Assembly: GCA_905250025.1 (NCBI GenBank)
Contig: CAJNOJ010000014.1
Coordinates: 565,624-629,623, forward strand
Direction of reading: 5' to 3'
Origin: Adineta ricciae
Taxonomy: Eukaryota > Rotifera > Eurotatoria > Adinetida > Adinetidae
DNA: 64,000 nt
Part shown: piece after piece, positions 12,499-23,531 of the stretch
Layout of the letters: each line of letters opens with the position of its first letter
Position numbering within the stretch: position 1 is the first letter of the stretch
Made by a program: the position numbers and the translations under genes
Notes under the pieces: generated by a model
The model's database searches: none
What the model saw: the letters and a program-made list of their open reading frames with translations, nothing else
Told to the model about the DNA's origin: nothing

Positions 12499-13528
12499 TT
12501 ATTTCTGTCTTTGTTTCACGATATTCGACATGAATTGATAATAGTTCCACTTAATGTCATATTCCATGTCATACCAGAAATTACAAGCGATTGTCAGCGG
12601 AGAGTCTTGCTCTACACGATGAAACCACAGTGATGGCAAATAGAGAAGTTCGCCGGATCCAATGGAAACTTTTAACGGGTTCACATGCTGATTATGCTGG
12701 GGAAAGTTTTCATCATGATCGAACCATGGAACTGTAGTGTCATCTGGGACAATAACAAAGTTGTCAGCGGATTTTAAGTCAAGGCCGTCATTATCGACGG
12801 TTGCTTGGGTGGAATTGTATTTTTCATAGTGAGCTTTTTGATAAAACTTCTGATCGAGCCAGTAGAGGTCTGTGGGAGGATAAAGAGTGAAATGTTTTTG
12901 ACCTTTGATAACACCGTAGAGATTTTCATAAGGGTCATGGTGAAGTGTGGAGACTGATTTGGATGTGCCAATCCAAAGGTTGACGGCATCGGGCGGATGA
13001 CCTAGACAACGAAACGAAATATGGTTTTAGTTTGATAAAGGTGAAAAGAGATTGAAACGAACCGAAAGCTTCTCGAACCCAGTCTAATTCCTGGATATCT
13101 TTGTTTAGCTGTTGGAATTCAGTCGTAAAGGAACTGTTCTGATGTTGACAATAAACAATACCATTGTACTGTATTTTCCCTTCAATGATATCCATAAAAT
13201 GATTGAATGGCATCTTTTCTTCTAGAGGCGTTACGAAATATTTATGCAATTTAACGCTATCTCCATAACCATCCGGAGTTATATCGATAGTTACTAACTG
13301 ATCACCTAGTTGTGTTCGTAGATACTGCGAATCAGTCCATTTGGATAAAGCAGGCCATTGATTAAGTGCACCTTTAATAATAACAGGTTTGTTTCGACTA
13401 ACATAATCTCGATAGAAAGTGAGCGGTGATGGAACGTCGATGCGGGATATAGAACTTTCTAAATAAAGTTCTCGAGCTTCTTGTGACAAACTTCGAAATG
13501 GAGAATCATCATTCGACATAACTGCCAA
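12499..13528 (-). CDS. JMJD7: JMJD7-like JmjC-domain lysyl hydroxylase
   Basis: Two exons (13528-13063 and 13001-12499) give about 322 residues. The N-terminal half has KPVIIKGALNQWPA and the second exon holds the JmjC cupin: NLWIG, the Fe(II) ligands in LHHDPYENLY (HxD), EKH-like QKHFTLYPP, and the distal His in LPSLWFHRVEQ, ending NFWYDMEYDIKWNYYQF. The two closing motifs and the order match JMJD7, a 2-oxoglutarate/Fe(II) oxygenase that hydroxylates a lysine in TRAFAC GTPases such as DRG1/2. An in-frame ATG three codons downstream (MSNDD) is an equally good start. It lies head-to-tail, 263 bp downstream of the first M28 peptidase. Confidence 0.87.
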
Positions 13529-13791
13529 TGAATCATCTTCTGTGTAGAGCGCTCTATATTAAAGAAATGATTGAAGAAAGATATACCTCTACAATTCGTT
13601 TACAAGCAGAGGACGCTTTTGTGCATATGAATTATAAATAAAATTTTGCAAAATATATTATTAATGATATATTCAAAAAGTGTTTACCAACATTTCTGTT
13701 TATTCTTTACAACATGTTGTTTTCTTTATAGCGTATGAATTTTTACATTGGAATTAGGATATGTCAAAATATTCTTGCTCTTCAAATTGCG

Positions 13792-15522
13792 TCATCGTAC
13801 TAATTGCGAACGATTGCGGTTTACTAGATCCTGAATTTCTAATGTTGGATAAAGCCATGATCTGAGATCTTCTTTACGACCCAGATACTCTAGTGCATAC
13901 GCTGCGGCCTGCACCATCTTCTCATATCCAAATACATTGATGTTCTCAATCGAATCACATGCTTTGTGATAGCATGGATCTTCCTTTATATCCGGAATGC
14001 CACCTAGGCCTTGACCGAGAACCGCATCATATCGATTGCGTTGTTCCACGCTTTTAACATCCTCAGCACCAGAAAACAAGCCACCTGCAACGATACCTTC
14101 AGCTAGAAACGGACCATAGTCACTTCGACCGCTGAAATCGGTGTAGTCCCATGGAAGGTGCTGTTCAACGAACCACTCACGAAATAGGCTCGTGATCTTG
14201 TTACTACCAGGCAGAGCTTGTGCAGGAGTGTCGTTCTTAGCTGTGCGACCATCATAGATGCCAAAGATGTAGTTAGGTGATGCAAGCATGTCATAGTTGA
14301 GATTAACGAGATAGTCAGAGAGGCGTTCGCCGATGGTGGATGAGTTCTTTGCTTGTTTGACATGATGGTCGGAGCCTAGAAGACCGATTTCTTCTGCACC
14401 CCACCAACAGAACCTGACTCGATATTTGTATTTGTGATAGAAAGGTGTTCTGAAGAGTCGAGCAAGTGCAACGGCCAGCGCAAGGTTTGCTGCGCTGCCG
14501 CTACCTGTGAGAAGAGAAGTATATTAGAAAGTATCGATAGCATGAATGATTTTACCATTGTCATTGATACCTGGGCCGTCTGGTACACTATCACTGTGGC
14601 TACCAATGATAATCGTTTGAGTGGAATCGCCTGTTGGTGTATCTGCACAGATATTATCCGAAGGAAATGGCTGTTCATGAGTTCTATTGATATTGATGAA
14701 AACGCGAACGTTGTTAGATCTTTGTTGAGCAGCATCAGCCAGCTTTTGACCAAGTTGAAAAGAAAGAAACAAGGCAGGCAATGTGTTATTTTCGCCAAGT
14801 GTGACAAAAACAGGCGCACGGCGATCAGCTGATGTGCCATCATTGTACAACAGTAGAGCGGCAACTCGGTATTTGGTGGCGAGCGCACCTTTTTCCAGAA
14901 ATGTACATTCACCTCGTTTAACTAAGACTATACGACCAGTAGGCTGTGGACTCGCTCTTCTCCAATCATTATCGGTACAGCCTAGATTGGGAATAGCAGT
15001 TAGTTCCAGGGGAGCAGCAAAACGTGCTGAAGCTGTATATTCGATATGATAAAAGTCACCAGCGAGTTGACTGTTAGAATATGAATGATTGCTTGAAGTA
15101 CCATTGATTGTTGTAATCAGAATAGGTAGACGCGCAAGTTGTTTCGGTACTACTGTAAACGAGGTTCTACTGATCTTGAAATTTGTATTTGCCGTCAGAT
15201 AATTTGTGATATAATCCAACGTGCGATTAAACCCTAACGTGTTGACTGCTCGAGTTCCATTCGACATGGTCGCGATGCGTTGGAATTCATTCAAATGGCT
15301 CATTACTTCATTGATATGAATCGACGATGACAAGTGCGAGCCGGTGGATATTTGCCGTCCTCGGAAATTAATGATCGACTTTTGCGTATAGATTCGAATC
15401 TCGTCAACTTTCTTGTTAATTTTAGTGAGAGCTAGAGCGGTAAGAGTAAAAATAACAACTGAAGCCAAAATTCCTAGTACACTGATAAGTATGGTGATTG
15501 CTTTAGATGTTTGGATGTTCAT
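13792..15522 (-). CDS. Membrane-anchored M28 aminopeptidase with PA domain (copy A)
   Basis: Two exons (15522-14556 and 14504-13792) encode about 559 residues. An N-terminal signal anchor (ITILISVLGILASVVIF) is followed by a stalk, a protease-associated insert (GRIVLVKRGECTFLEKGA) and the M28 catalytic core. Candidate zinc ligands are present: His in GSHSDSVPDG, Asp in GINDNGSGS, Glu pair in WWGAEEIGLLGS, Asp in LNYDMLASPNY and a late His in DPCYHKACD. This is the architecture of aminopeptidase Y-type M28 enzymes, with the catalytic domain probably outside the cell or in a vacuole/lysosome. Several N-x-S/T sites support a secretory location. The C-terminal half and the intron are almost identical to copy B, whereas the N-terminal half is diverged. 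Confidence 0.87.
13845..14654. repeat. Near-identical tract shared with 16285-17093 (copy A side)
   Basis: About 810 bp covering the 3' end of exon 1, the whole intron and nearly all of exon 2 of M28 copy A. By eye only about a dozen differences from the copy B tract were counted, most in exon 2, and the intron is identical. Both edges are sharp: outside them the paralogues are strongly diverged. Confidence 0.85.
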
Positions 15523-16266
15523 GTTTGATATTTTGTTTTCGAATGATCGTATTCACTCGACGGTATATTTTGAAGATTATCAATTGAATAAAATCGGAAG
15601 AGGTTAGTGTCATTGTAGCAATAAAAGTCGTGCATGGGTATTTGACATTTACATGAAGAGATTAATAGAAGGTTAGCACTCTGTACTGCATCCTGTTTTC
15701 CTCTTCGCAAATAAAATAAAGAAAACAAAAAGACGTCATCTTTAGTTGACTAAATAACACGATTGTATATCCCTGGGCAAAGCAATTGACATATATTCAT
15801 CACTCATAATCAGCACAAATAGTAAGTTTCGAATACCAATGTTCGAACTTTAAAGTGCAATTGAATTACTCATTATTCAACGAGAACTTTTGTAATCTCA
15901 TCACGGCGACAATATTATAAGTAAAAGTATAATTTTCTCGGTCTAGTTCGAACCGTCAGTTGATTATTAGACATTCGTAATAAAAATAACTTTATTTATA
16001 AGTGATCAGGACTTATCACCGATGCTGTTAAATATGCAAATACTAACTTGATCACCACGATGTTGCCTAGAAATCTTTTGAAAACGAATTCACGAAGTTC
16101 TAGGAGAAATAGATACTTGTTTACTTGGAGTGAATTTAAAACTAGAAGGGTAAAGAGCCATCCTCAGTTCAGCCTCTGACACGACATAAATCCAAAGTTC
16201 AAGAGTAATCTTACGTATTTTAAAATATGAAAAAAAATAATCAGTGCAAATGATGTGTATCTTCAG
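15523..16266. other. Spacer between the two M28 genes
   Basis: AT-rich. Contains the upstream region of copy A and the 3' region of copy B. Nothing gene-like was recognised. Confidence 0.55.
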
Positions 16267-18006
16267 TTACGGCGCTCGTTTTCCTGGATAAAGCCATGAT
16301 CTGAGATCTTCTTTACGACCCAGATACTCTAGTGCATACGCTGCGGCCTGCACCATCTTCTCATATCCAAATACATTGATGTTCTCAATCGAATCACATG
16401 CTTTGTGATAGCATGGATCTTCCTTTATATCCGGAATGCCACCTAGGCCTTGACCGAGAACCGCATCATATCGATTGCGCTGTTCCACGCTTTTCACACT
16501 ATCAGCACCAGAAAACAAGCCACCTGCAGCGATACCTTCAGCTAGAAACGGACCATAGTCACTTCGACCGCTGAAATCGGTGTAGTCCCATGGAAGGTGC
16601 TGTTCAACGAACCACTCACGAAAAAGGCTCGTGATCTTGTTACTACCAGGCAGAGCTTGTGCAGGAGTGTCGTTCTTAGCTGTGCGACCATCATAGATGC
16701 CGAAGATGTAGTTAGGTGATCCAAGCATGTCATAGTTTAGATTAACGAGATAGTCAGAGAGGCGTTCGCCGATGATAGATGAGTTCTTTGCTTGTTTGAC
16801 ATGATGGTCGGAGCCTAGAAGACCGATTTCTTCTGCACCCCACCAACAGAACCTGACTCGATATTTGTATTTGTGATAGAAAGGTGTTCTGAAGAGTCGA
16901 GCAAGTGCAACGGCCAGCGCAAGGTTTGCTGCGCTGCCGCTACCTGTGAGAAGAGAAGTATATTAGAAAGTATCGATAGCATGAATGATTTTACCATTGT
17001 CATTGATACCTGGGCCGTCTGGTACACTATCACTGTGGCTACCAATGATAATCGTTTGAGTGGAATCGCCTGTTGGTGTATCTGCACAGATGTTGCCAAC
17101 TGGAAGCGGTGGTAGATCTTTTACGTCAAGCACCAATCGTACACTGACGTTTGTAGGCGCTGCTCGAGCAGCTGTGGCTAGAGCTTGACCGGCAGTAAAT
17201 GATAAAAAGAGGACAGGCAGTGTATTTTCTTGAGAGACACTTGTTTCTACAGGTGAAATCCGCTCCGGTGTTTGCCCGTCATTATATAATAGAACAGCTT
17301 TTGCATTGTACTTCTCTGCTAGTTGCACTTTATCTTGAAAAGCACATATGCCACGTTTAACTAAGACTATACGGCCGGCAGGTGGTGGGCTTGTTGTATT
17401 CCAATCAGTATCGGAACATGCCACATTGGGTATGACTGTAATTTGAGTAAAAGTCGACAGGTTAAGCGACGTTGAGAATTTGACATGATAAAAGTCAGCA
17501 TCCGACAGATTTCTAGAGTATCTATAGTTTTTTATTACATCGTTCATAGATGAAATTAAAACTGGATCGCGTGCAAGTTGAAAATCTTTTATATTGAAGA
17601 ATGAATGTGTTACTTTAAAATTTGTATTCGCTTTAAGATAATTTGTGATGTAATTCAACGTCCGATTAAATCCTAATGTACTAACCGCTCGAGTCCCATT
17701 CGATGCGGCAGCGATGCGTTGCAGTTCATTCAGGTGACTCATTACTTCATCGATACGAATTGATAACGATAGGAATGAATTGCTCGATTGTGACGATCTT
17801 TCAAGATCAGTGGTCGATCTTTGCTTATGGATTTGAATCTCGTCAACTTTCTTGTCAATTTTAGCCAGAGCTAGGACAGAGAGAGCAAGAATGATCGATG
17901 CAAGAACGATTCCCACTACTAGCATAGGAACGATACATTTAATATATCGAGTAGTTTTGAAAACTTTTCTGCCATCTTCAACATGGAATCCATCTTGCTG
18001 TAACAT
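16267..18006 (-). CDS. Membrane-anchored M28 aminopeptidase with PA domain (copy B)
   Basis: Exons 18006-16995 and 16943-16267 encode about 562 residues with the same plan as copy A: cytoplasmic N-terminus, signal anchor (CIVPMLVVGIVLASIILAL), stalk, PA insert (GRIVLVKRGICAFQDKVQ), then the M28 core with GSHSDSVPDG, GINDNGSGS, AEEIG, YDMLGSPNY and CYHKACD. All metal-binding positions are retained, so it is probably active. The C-terminus is shorter and different (WLYPGKRAP) because the similarity to copy A stops just before the stop codon. The anchor and PA region differ from copy A at many positions. Confidence 0.87.
16285..17093. repeat. Near-identical tract shared with 13845-14654 (copy B side)
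   Basis: Partner of the tract in M28 copy A, in the same orientation. The identity ends where copy A reads ATTATCCGAAGG and this copy reads GTTGCCAACTGG on the plus strand. Confidence 0.85.
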
Positions 18007-18794
18007 CTTGTATTCACGCTAGACACCGTGTGTTATAGTGAAAACGATAGAATATATACTATTGCAAAGGTGATATTGATGCTTGACATTTTGAAACAAG
18101 TCGATTATACTACGAAAATAATGATTTGTAAGGTTACATAGACTTTCATTATTACCGTACTTCTGATAGTTAGCCATAGGAATCACAAAGGTTATTAGAA
18201 AAAATCATTTTGATTTTTATAAAAATACACTGTGAGGTATAGAACATATTGGTAATATTCATAAATGAAACATCATGATTCAGTTCTGTTCCAAGATTTG
18301 CGAACTTTTCACTTAATGACACTGATTTGCAATGAAAGTTATGTCTGATTCTCATGACCTTTAGCTATCCTGAGTCATGTGCATACAATTATATAGATAG
18401 TATGCATAGGAACGCGTCTACTGCAGGGCGTTAATGTTTTATTTTTGAAACTGGTAGACACATGTGACATTATGTTTGAATTGAAATTGAATTGGATGTA
18501 CTGCGTTTCTCTTATTTGTATGTGTATAACACGAATGACCAGGAGATTTTATCAATAGAAAAAGAGAGAAGAGAAGAGAAAAAAGGAGAATAAGATTGAA
18601 CGATTGAGCTTGTCACCTTTGGATTTATTTGCTAGAAAGAACAAACGATCGAGTAAACAAGAAGAAGAAGAAGAAGAGTAAGGAAGAGAAAGAGAAAGGA
18701 AAAGATAAATACCGTTCTTAAGCAAATAAATCTGCATACAAACGATTCTTTTGTATCGATTTCATGAGTTTGACCTATTGTTGATGAATGGAAG
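18007..18794. other. Divergent intergenic region
   Basis: Between the start of M28 copy B (-) and the Ly6-like gene (+). A purine-rich run (GAGAAGAGAAG, GAAGAAGAAG) occupies about 18555-18700. No gene was recognised. Confidence 0.5.
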
Positions 18795-19357
18795 ATGACA
18801 AATAAATGGTTACTATTGATATTAGTTCTTTTCAATATTTTTTTATCAATTAAATCTCGTGAAGCTTCATTACAATGCTGGAAATGCGAAGTGACTGCTC
18901 AATCATCCGAAGAGCCAGGTGTATTTATCGATGGTACAGTTTCCTGTTTGATAAGTGCGTTTGAATCATGATTTTTGTCGTTTTAGATTGTCAAGCGCAG
19001 TTCGATTTCACTGAACATACGCTAGAAGATTGTGATGGGAAATGTTGGAAGTCTATTGATTTGATCGATTTGAAACGTATAGGAAATAATAGTGAAGAAC
19101 GATTGAAATTAAAAGATAAAGCTTTGGCGTTACTTCGCTCGAGTCGCCGATGTTTTTCAGCTGACGAATTACTTCGCGCAAATGAAATGGGAATTGTTAC
19201 AGCGAATGGATGTCGAAAATTAAAACGAGATTCGGATAAGTCCAAAGAAATTTGCTTTTGTTCAGATCAAGATATGTGTAATCAAGTCATGAAAGTATCC
19301 AATTCTTTATTTATTCAATACGCATCTGTTCTAACTCTTTTCTTATGTCTATTGTAA
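18795..19357 (+). CDS. Ly6/uPAR-type (quiver/sleepless-like) small GPI-anchor candidate
   Basis: Two exons (18795-18918, 18987-19357) give 164 residues. The N-terminus is a signal peptide (KWLLLILVLFNIFLSI). The mature part starts LQCWKCEVT and ends with ICFCSDQDMCN followed by a hydrophobic tail (YASVLTLFLCLL), the plan of the Ly6/three-finger superfamily: an early CxxC, a final CN and a C-terminal GPI signal. Invertebrate quiver/sleepless proteins share this plan and modulate ion channels at the cell surface. Here the role is unknown. Ten cysteines can be counted in the mature chain, consistent with the fold. Confidence 0.7.
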
Positions 19358-19754
19358 TATATTCTGTTTTTTTTTTCTATTGATAAAATATGACGAATTT
19401 TACTCGAACATAATAAGATTGTGTGTGACCATATGACTGAAAAGTTGTTTCAAGAAACATTGCGCGTATGAGCAAAAAAGGCCTATGACATTTTTAGATG
19501 CTTGTTTTTTAAGTGAAAATATTTTATTAAAAAGAAAAAGTAATTTCTGTACGTTGCAAATTGTATGTTTTCTTGCATATGAAATCGGTTCTGTTGATTT
19601 TATGTACCAGAGATTATTAACATCGAGCAATGCTACCGTGTGGTGCCCTCTTTGCACTTGATGGTGTTTAGTTAGTCGACGAATCACTTGAAATGCATCG
19701 TTTTCTCCTCATATTTCTCATTTTTTGACTTTGTATTTTTTCTATACGAACAAA
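19358..19754. other. Intergenic spacer
   Basis: 3' UTR of the Ly6-like gene (AATA-rich at 19380) and upstream region of the glycosyltransferase gene. Nothing else was recognised. Confidence 0.5.
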
Positions 19755-21567
19755 ATGTGGTTGGTGCTATTCTACTTTTTCATTCCGATAAGCTCAATAT
19801 CAGCTGAATCTCGCCTGTTCGGACCCGGTCTTCGAGCGTCATTTCAAGTACCAGTTCGCTATTTTTATTTACAAACATATGATGCGAACGGACAGAAGTA
19901 CAAACTCTTCGATGAATTATCTCTGAAATGAGAAATACTCCGTATTTTTCAGACTTAATCATTCCACGCAACCTCTCGATCGAATCGAATTCCATCTAAC
20001 ACGTGTCTCGGATCAACTATCTGTTCACAGTTATCGTAAAATTGATGATCTCAATGATGGTACCTATTTATTCCGGTATCGTCTGTATGAATCCGTGAAA
20101 GATCTTCATTTGTACATTCGATTTGGCAACGAAGACATCGAGCATGTGATTCAGGGCTATATCTACTCGGATGGATGCTATTGTCCCGAAACAAATCTGA
20201 CACAATGGTTTGACGCATTCGAATGCTCGGCATCACGATCTCAACTACGAACAGATATGGAACTCTTTAAAACCATTGATATGAAGCAAGTTTTGGAAAA
20301 AGCCACTCTGAAATACTTTCAACACCCGCAGACATACGCGCTGTGCCATTATGTGATCAAAAATAACAAAGTAAACACGAAATGCATATGAAACAAATTA
20401 CAAACTTTTGCTTTTTATGTGATAGATTTATCGGAAATGTTACGGTGAACACACAGGATTTAAAATGTTTTCCGATGCGATTTTCTTATCACTTTCTCGC
20501 AAAGTAAATTTCAGAACAATTTGTGATTGTAACCAACGAAAAACTCTTCCTTAGGTTGTAATGCCCGACGTGGAATTTCTCATGAATTTAGGTGATTATC
20601 CATTGAGTGATACGAACGATGATCCGCTACCGCTTATATCGTGGTGTGGCTCAGAACAAACCTATGATATTATTTTACCAACCTATGAGATAACAGAAGC
20701 TACACTTCAAATGTTGTCGAGAACTACACTTGATATCTTTGCTATGAGTACGACGCGCCATTTACCTTGGTCGAAAAAGATTCCGAAAGGTTTTTTTCGT
20801 GGTCGAGATAGTTGTCCCGTGAGTCTACTTTGCATTGCACGTTCTACAGAAAAATGATTTGTTTCTCTAGGAACGTCTCGATCTTGTTCGTTTGTCTCGC
20901 AAGCATCCTGATCTGCTTGATGCTAATCTTACTCGCATGTTTTTCTATCGCGATCAAATATCCGAATTTGAACCATTTGCACCACATGTTCCAATGCCGG
21001 AATTTTTCAATTATAAATATCAAATATCTCTTGATGGAACCGTGGCTTCATACCGTTTGCCTTATCTCTTAGCTGGTGATAGTTTGATATTCAAACAAAG
21101 TAGCTCCTACTACGAACATTTCTATCGAGATCTCATGCCACATAAACATTATATACCAATCAAGAAAGATCTGTCGGATTTAATCGAACAGCTTCAATGG
21201 GCAAAAGCACACGATGCTGAAGTATGAGATTCCCTTTAAAAATGTACCTATTTAGTCAAATCTTCATTTGCTTTCAAGGCTCGAACAATTATTAAACACG
21301 CACAACGCTTTACTCAACGAAATCTTCTTCCTAATCATATTCTTTGTTATCATGTCCAAGTTTTACAAGAATATGCTAAACGTCTAATCTCACCTGTGCA
21401 GATTCATTCCGATATGGAATTGGTTCAGCACGAAACAGATGAAAGTCATATAAAAAAAGATAACTGTCATTGTCATCGTTTAGAGGTAAACTCATCATAA
21501 GCTGAAATCATTCATAGTAGAACATAGTTTTTTCTTCGTTTAGAATCTCAAACATATCGATCTGTGA
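19755..21567 (+). CDS. POGLUT2/3-like protein O-glucosyltransferase (KDELC family)
   Basis: Predicted exons: 19755-19898, 19952-20370, about 20427-20510, about 20556-20818, 20871-21222, 21281-21486 and 21544-21567. A signal peptide ([16 protein letters not shown]) is followed by a filamin-type domain opening [13 protein letters not shown], then a CAP10 glycosyltransferase domain with [30 protein letters not shown], and the sugar-nucleotide region [16 protein letters not shown] and [14 protein letters not shown]. This domain order is that of POGLUT2/3, which add glucose to EGF repeats in the ER. Splicing at 21487 to 21544 gives the C-terminus KHIDL, whose last four residues HIDL resemble an ER-retrieval signal of the xDEL/HIEL type. 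Reading into the intron would instead end VNSS. Confidence 0.85.
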
Positions 21568-21626
21568 TAATTTTCCATGTTCAGAATGAATTTTTTTACT
21601 TGTGAATGTTCTCTCTTTTTTTGTAG

Positions 21627-21989
21627 ATGAGTACAAATACAGGTTATGGCACTCGTGCACCTGGGATTGTTTATTCATGTTTAATAAAGAATAATAGTGA
21701 TGCTGAAGTAACGATCCAAGTGGAATTCAGTGGCCTGGCAGATCATCACCGTGAAGTAGTTGACATTGAATTAGCTAAAGGTGAAGAACAAATTGTGGAT
21801 GAGAAGGAATTTGAACATGGAGAACAGCAAACAAAATATCGGAAAGGAATTGAATTGATTCGAGTGAAACAGTTCGATGGGAAAACGATTGAATTGAAAA
21901 AGCCATTTGATGGAGTGGCTTCACCGAAACAAAATTGGGTTTTCGAAATTGAAAATGATGCTATAAAATCAGTGGATCCACAAAAGTAA
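21627..21989 (+). CDS. Small unknown soluble protein, 120 aa
   Basis: One open exon of 120 residues starting MSTNTGYGTRAPGIVYSC. The composition (alternating hydrophobic strands, VTIQVEFSGLADHH, many Glu/Lys, no signal peptide or membrane span) suggests a small beta-rich cytosolic protein. I do not recognise the family. The ATG follows TTTTTTTGTAG directly, a good acceptor, so an upstream non-coding exon or splicing from the POGLUT-like transcript is possible. AATAAA-like signals follow at about 22062 and 22075. Confidence 0.6.
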   Translation: MSTNTGYGTRAPGIVYSCLIKNNSDAEVTIQVEFSGLADHHREVVDIELAKGEEQIVDEKEFEHGEQQTKYRKGIELIRVKQFDGKTIELKKPFDGVASPKQNWVFEIENDAIKSVDPQK

Positions 21990-23531
21990 TCATTCATTGT
22001 GCAATGGGATAGGACTTTTTTTGATTAACTTTCTGCAATTGTTCGGCAATCTATTTTATCCATAATAAACAATCAATAAATCTGCTTTTTGAATGTGAAT
22101 CATATGTTGATTTCATGAAAAAATATATGGTCTATCACGATTGAATTTCACAGAGGTATCTGAAAAATACTGAGAGACTTGTTTCATCTAACACACTCAT
22201 TATTATTGATAAATCATTAGGGCATCGCCTAACCACTCGTCATATTCTGCTCATGTCACTCTCTCAAGTGACAGAGGAACAGTCGATGAGAAAATTTTGA
22301 TAGAGTACACAGATAGTTTATTACGATTAGTATTCAAAATGTAAACCGCTGACGCCACGATTTCTAATACCATGACTGAGAAGAGGAAGAATTTATTCTT
22401 TGCAAAAAAGAACTCCAATTGAAAAAGTACTCTTCGTCCCCGGTAAGTGTTAGTGATCACGAGTGTTCTCGTTACTGTTTCTCTCTCTTCATCTCAACCG
22501 TGTCACGTCCGCATACATTCCTTCTCATCTCTCCGTTCATGGAGTGTTTCAGATCTCTCTTTCGTTTGTTTTCGAGAAAGAATGCTATCTACGATACCAT
22601 TCTTTCTCTTGTTCTCCTGGCTTTCTCGTATATATGTGTGTGTTTGGCACAAGTATACGGGAATTGATCCGCCTTTTGTTCGTCTTGATATACATAACTC
22701 TAGAGCCCTGCAGACAGGCTCGCAGTAAGATACTGAAAAAATAGCATCATATTACATACAAATATCGCTTTTTCCTTATGCCCATATAAAGTCTCGTAAG
22801 TTAGCGCATACTATTAGAAACAACATGAGATGCAATAAAATTCTTCAGTACGGAAAACGAACGCAGCTGTATACTAAAGTGTTCATTTTCGACCTATCAT
22901 CGCCGTCAGAGAATATCGATCTTCAATGCAAACCAATTGTCTTGATCAGCTATCTTTTTTTAGAAATAATTATTTGTTAACAGTTTGTATAGTTTTTCTT
23001 TCCTAATGACCATGACAAGAAATTGACTTTTTATAGCGAATATTTCAGTGCAAATACGAGTATAAGTAAATGTTCAGTTTGATTTTTAAGCAAGATTCCT
23101 CACTTGTATGATTCATGTTTGTATTATATAAAATAAATACGTCTGTCAATTTATGCTCAAGCCGAATGACGGAAAGAAAAAGAGAAAAGCTTCCATGACA
23201 ACTGCAAAGAAAAATTTTATTTTCATGGTTGCGCTTGTTCTTTAAACAAGACTTAATGAAATAGGAACAGTATTGCCCTTTTACCAATGACAAAGAATGA
23301 TCATATTTGTTCTGCAGAACTTTTTCCACGAGCCTAGAAAAGGAGTTCTTATTATCACTGCGTAAAATGAAACCACTTACACATCGCTTCTCTCATGACT
23401 GTGTATATTTTGGATGATACCAAGCGCAATGAATGTGAACGTCACGCTCTTTTTTATCCATATTTTATTACACTTGTGTTGCTAGTTATTCATTACTTGT
23501 TATGCATTCTTTTATCTAGAATCGGCAGGAC
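21990..23531. other. Long intergenic region
   Basis: About 1.5 kb, AT-rich, with pyrimidine-rich stretches at 22475-22640. Several overlapping short open frames were inspected and none shows a recognisable domain or codon pattern. No tRNA or transposon end was seen. Confidence 0.5.

Noticed and set aside
14434..15049. Long plus-strand frames opposite the M28 peptidases
   Set aside because: Shadow frames; the same frames recur opposite copy B because the DNA is shared.
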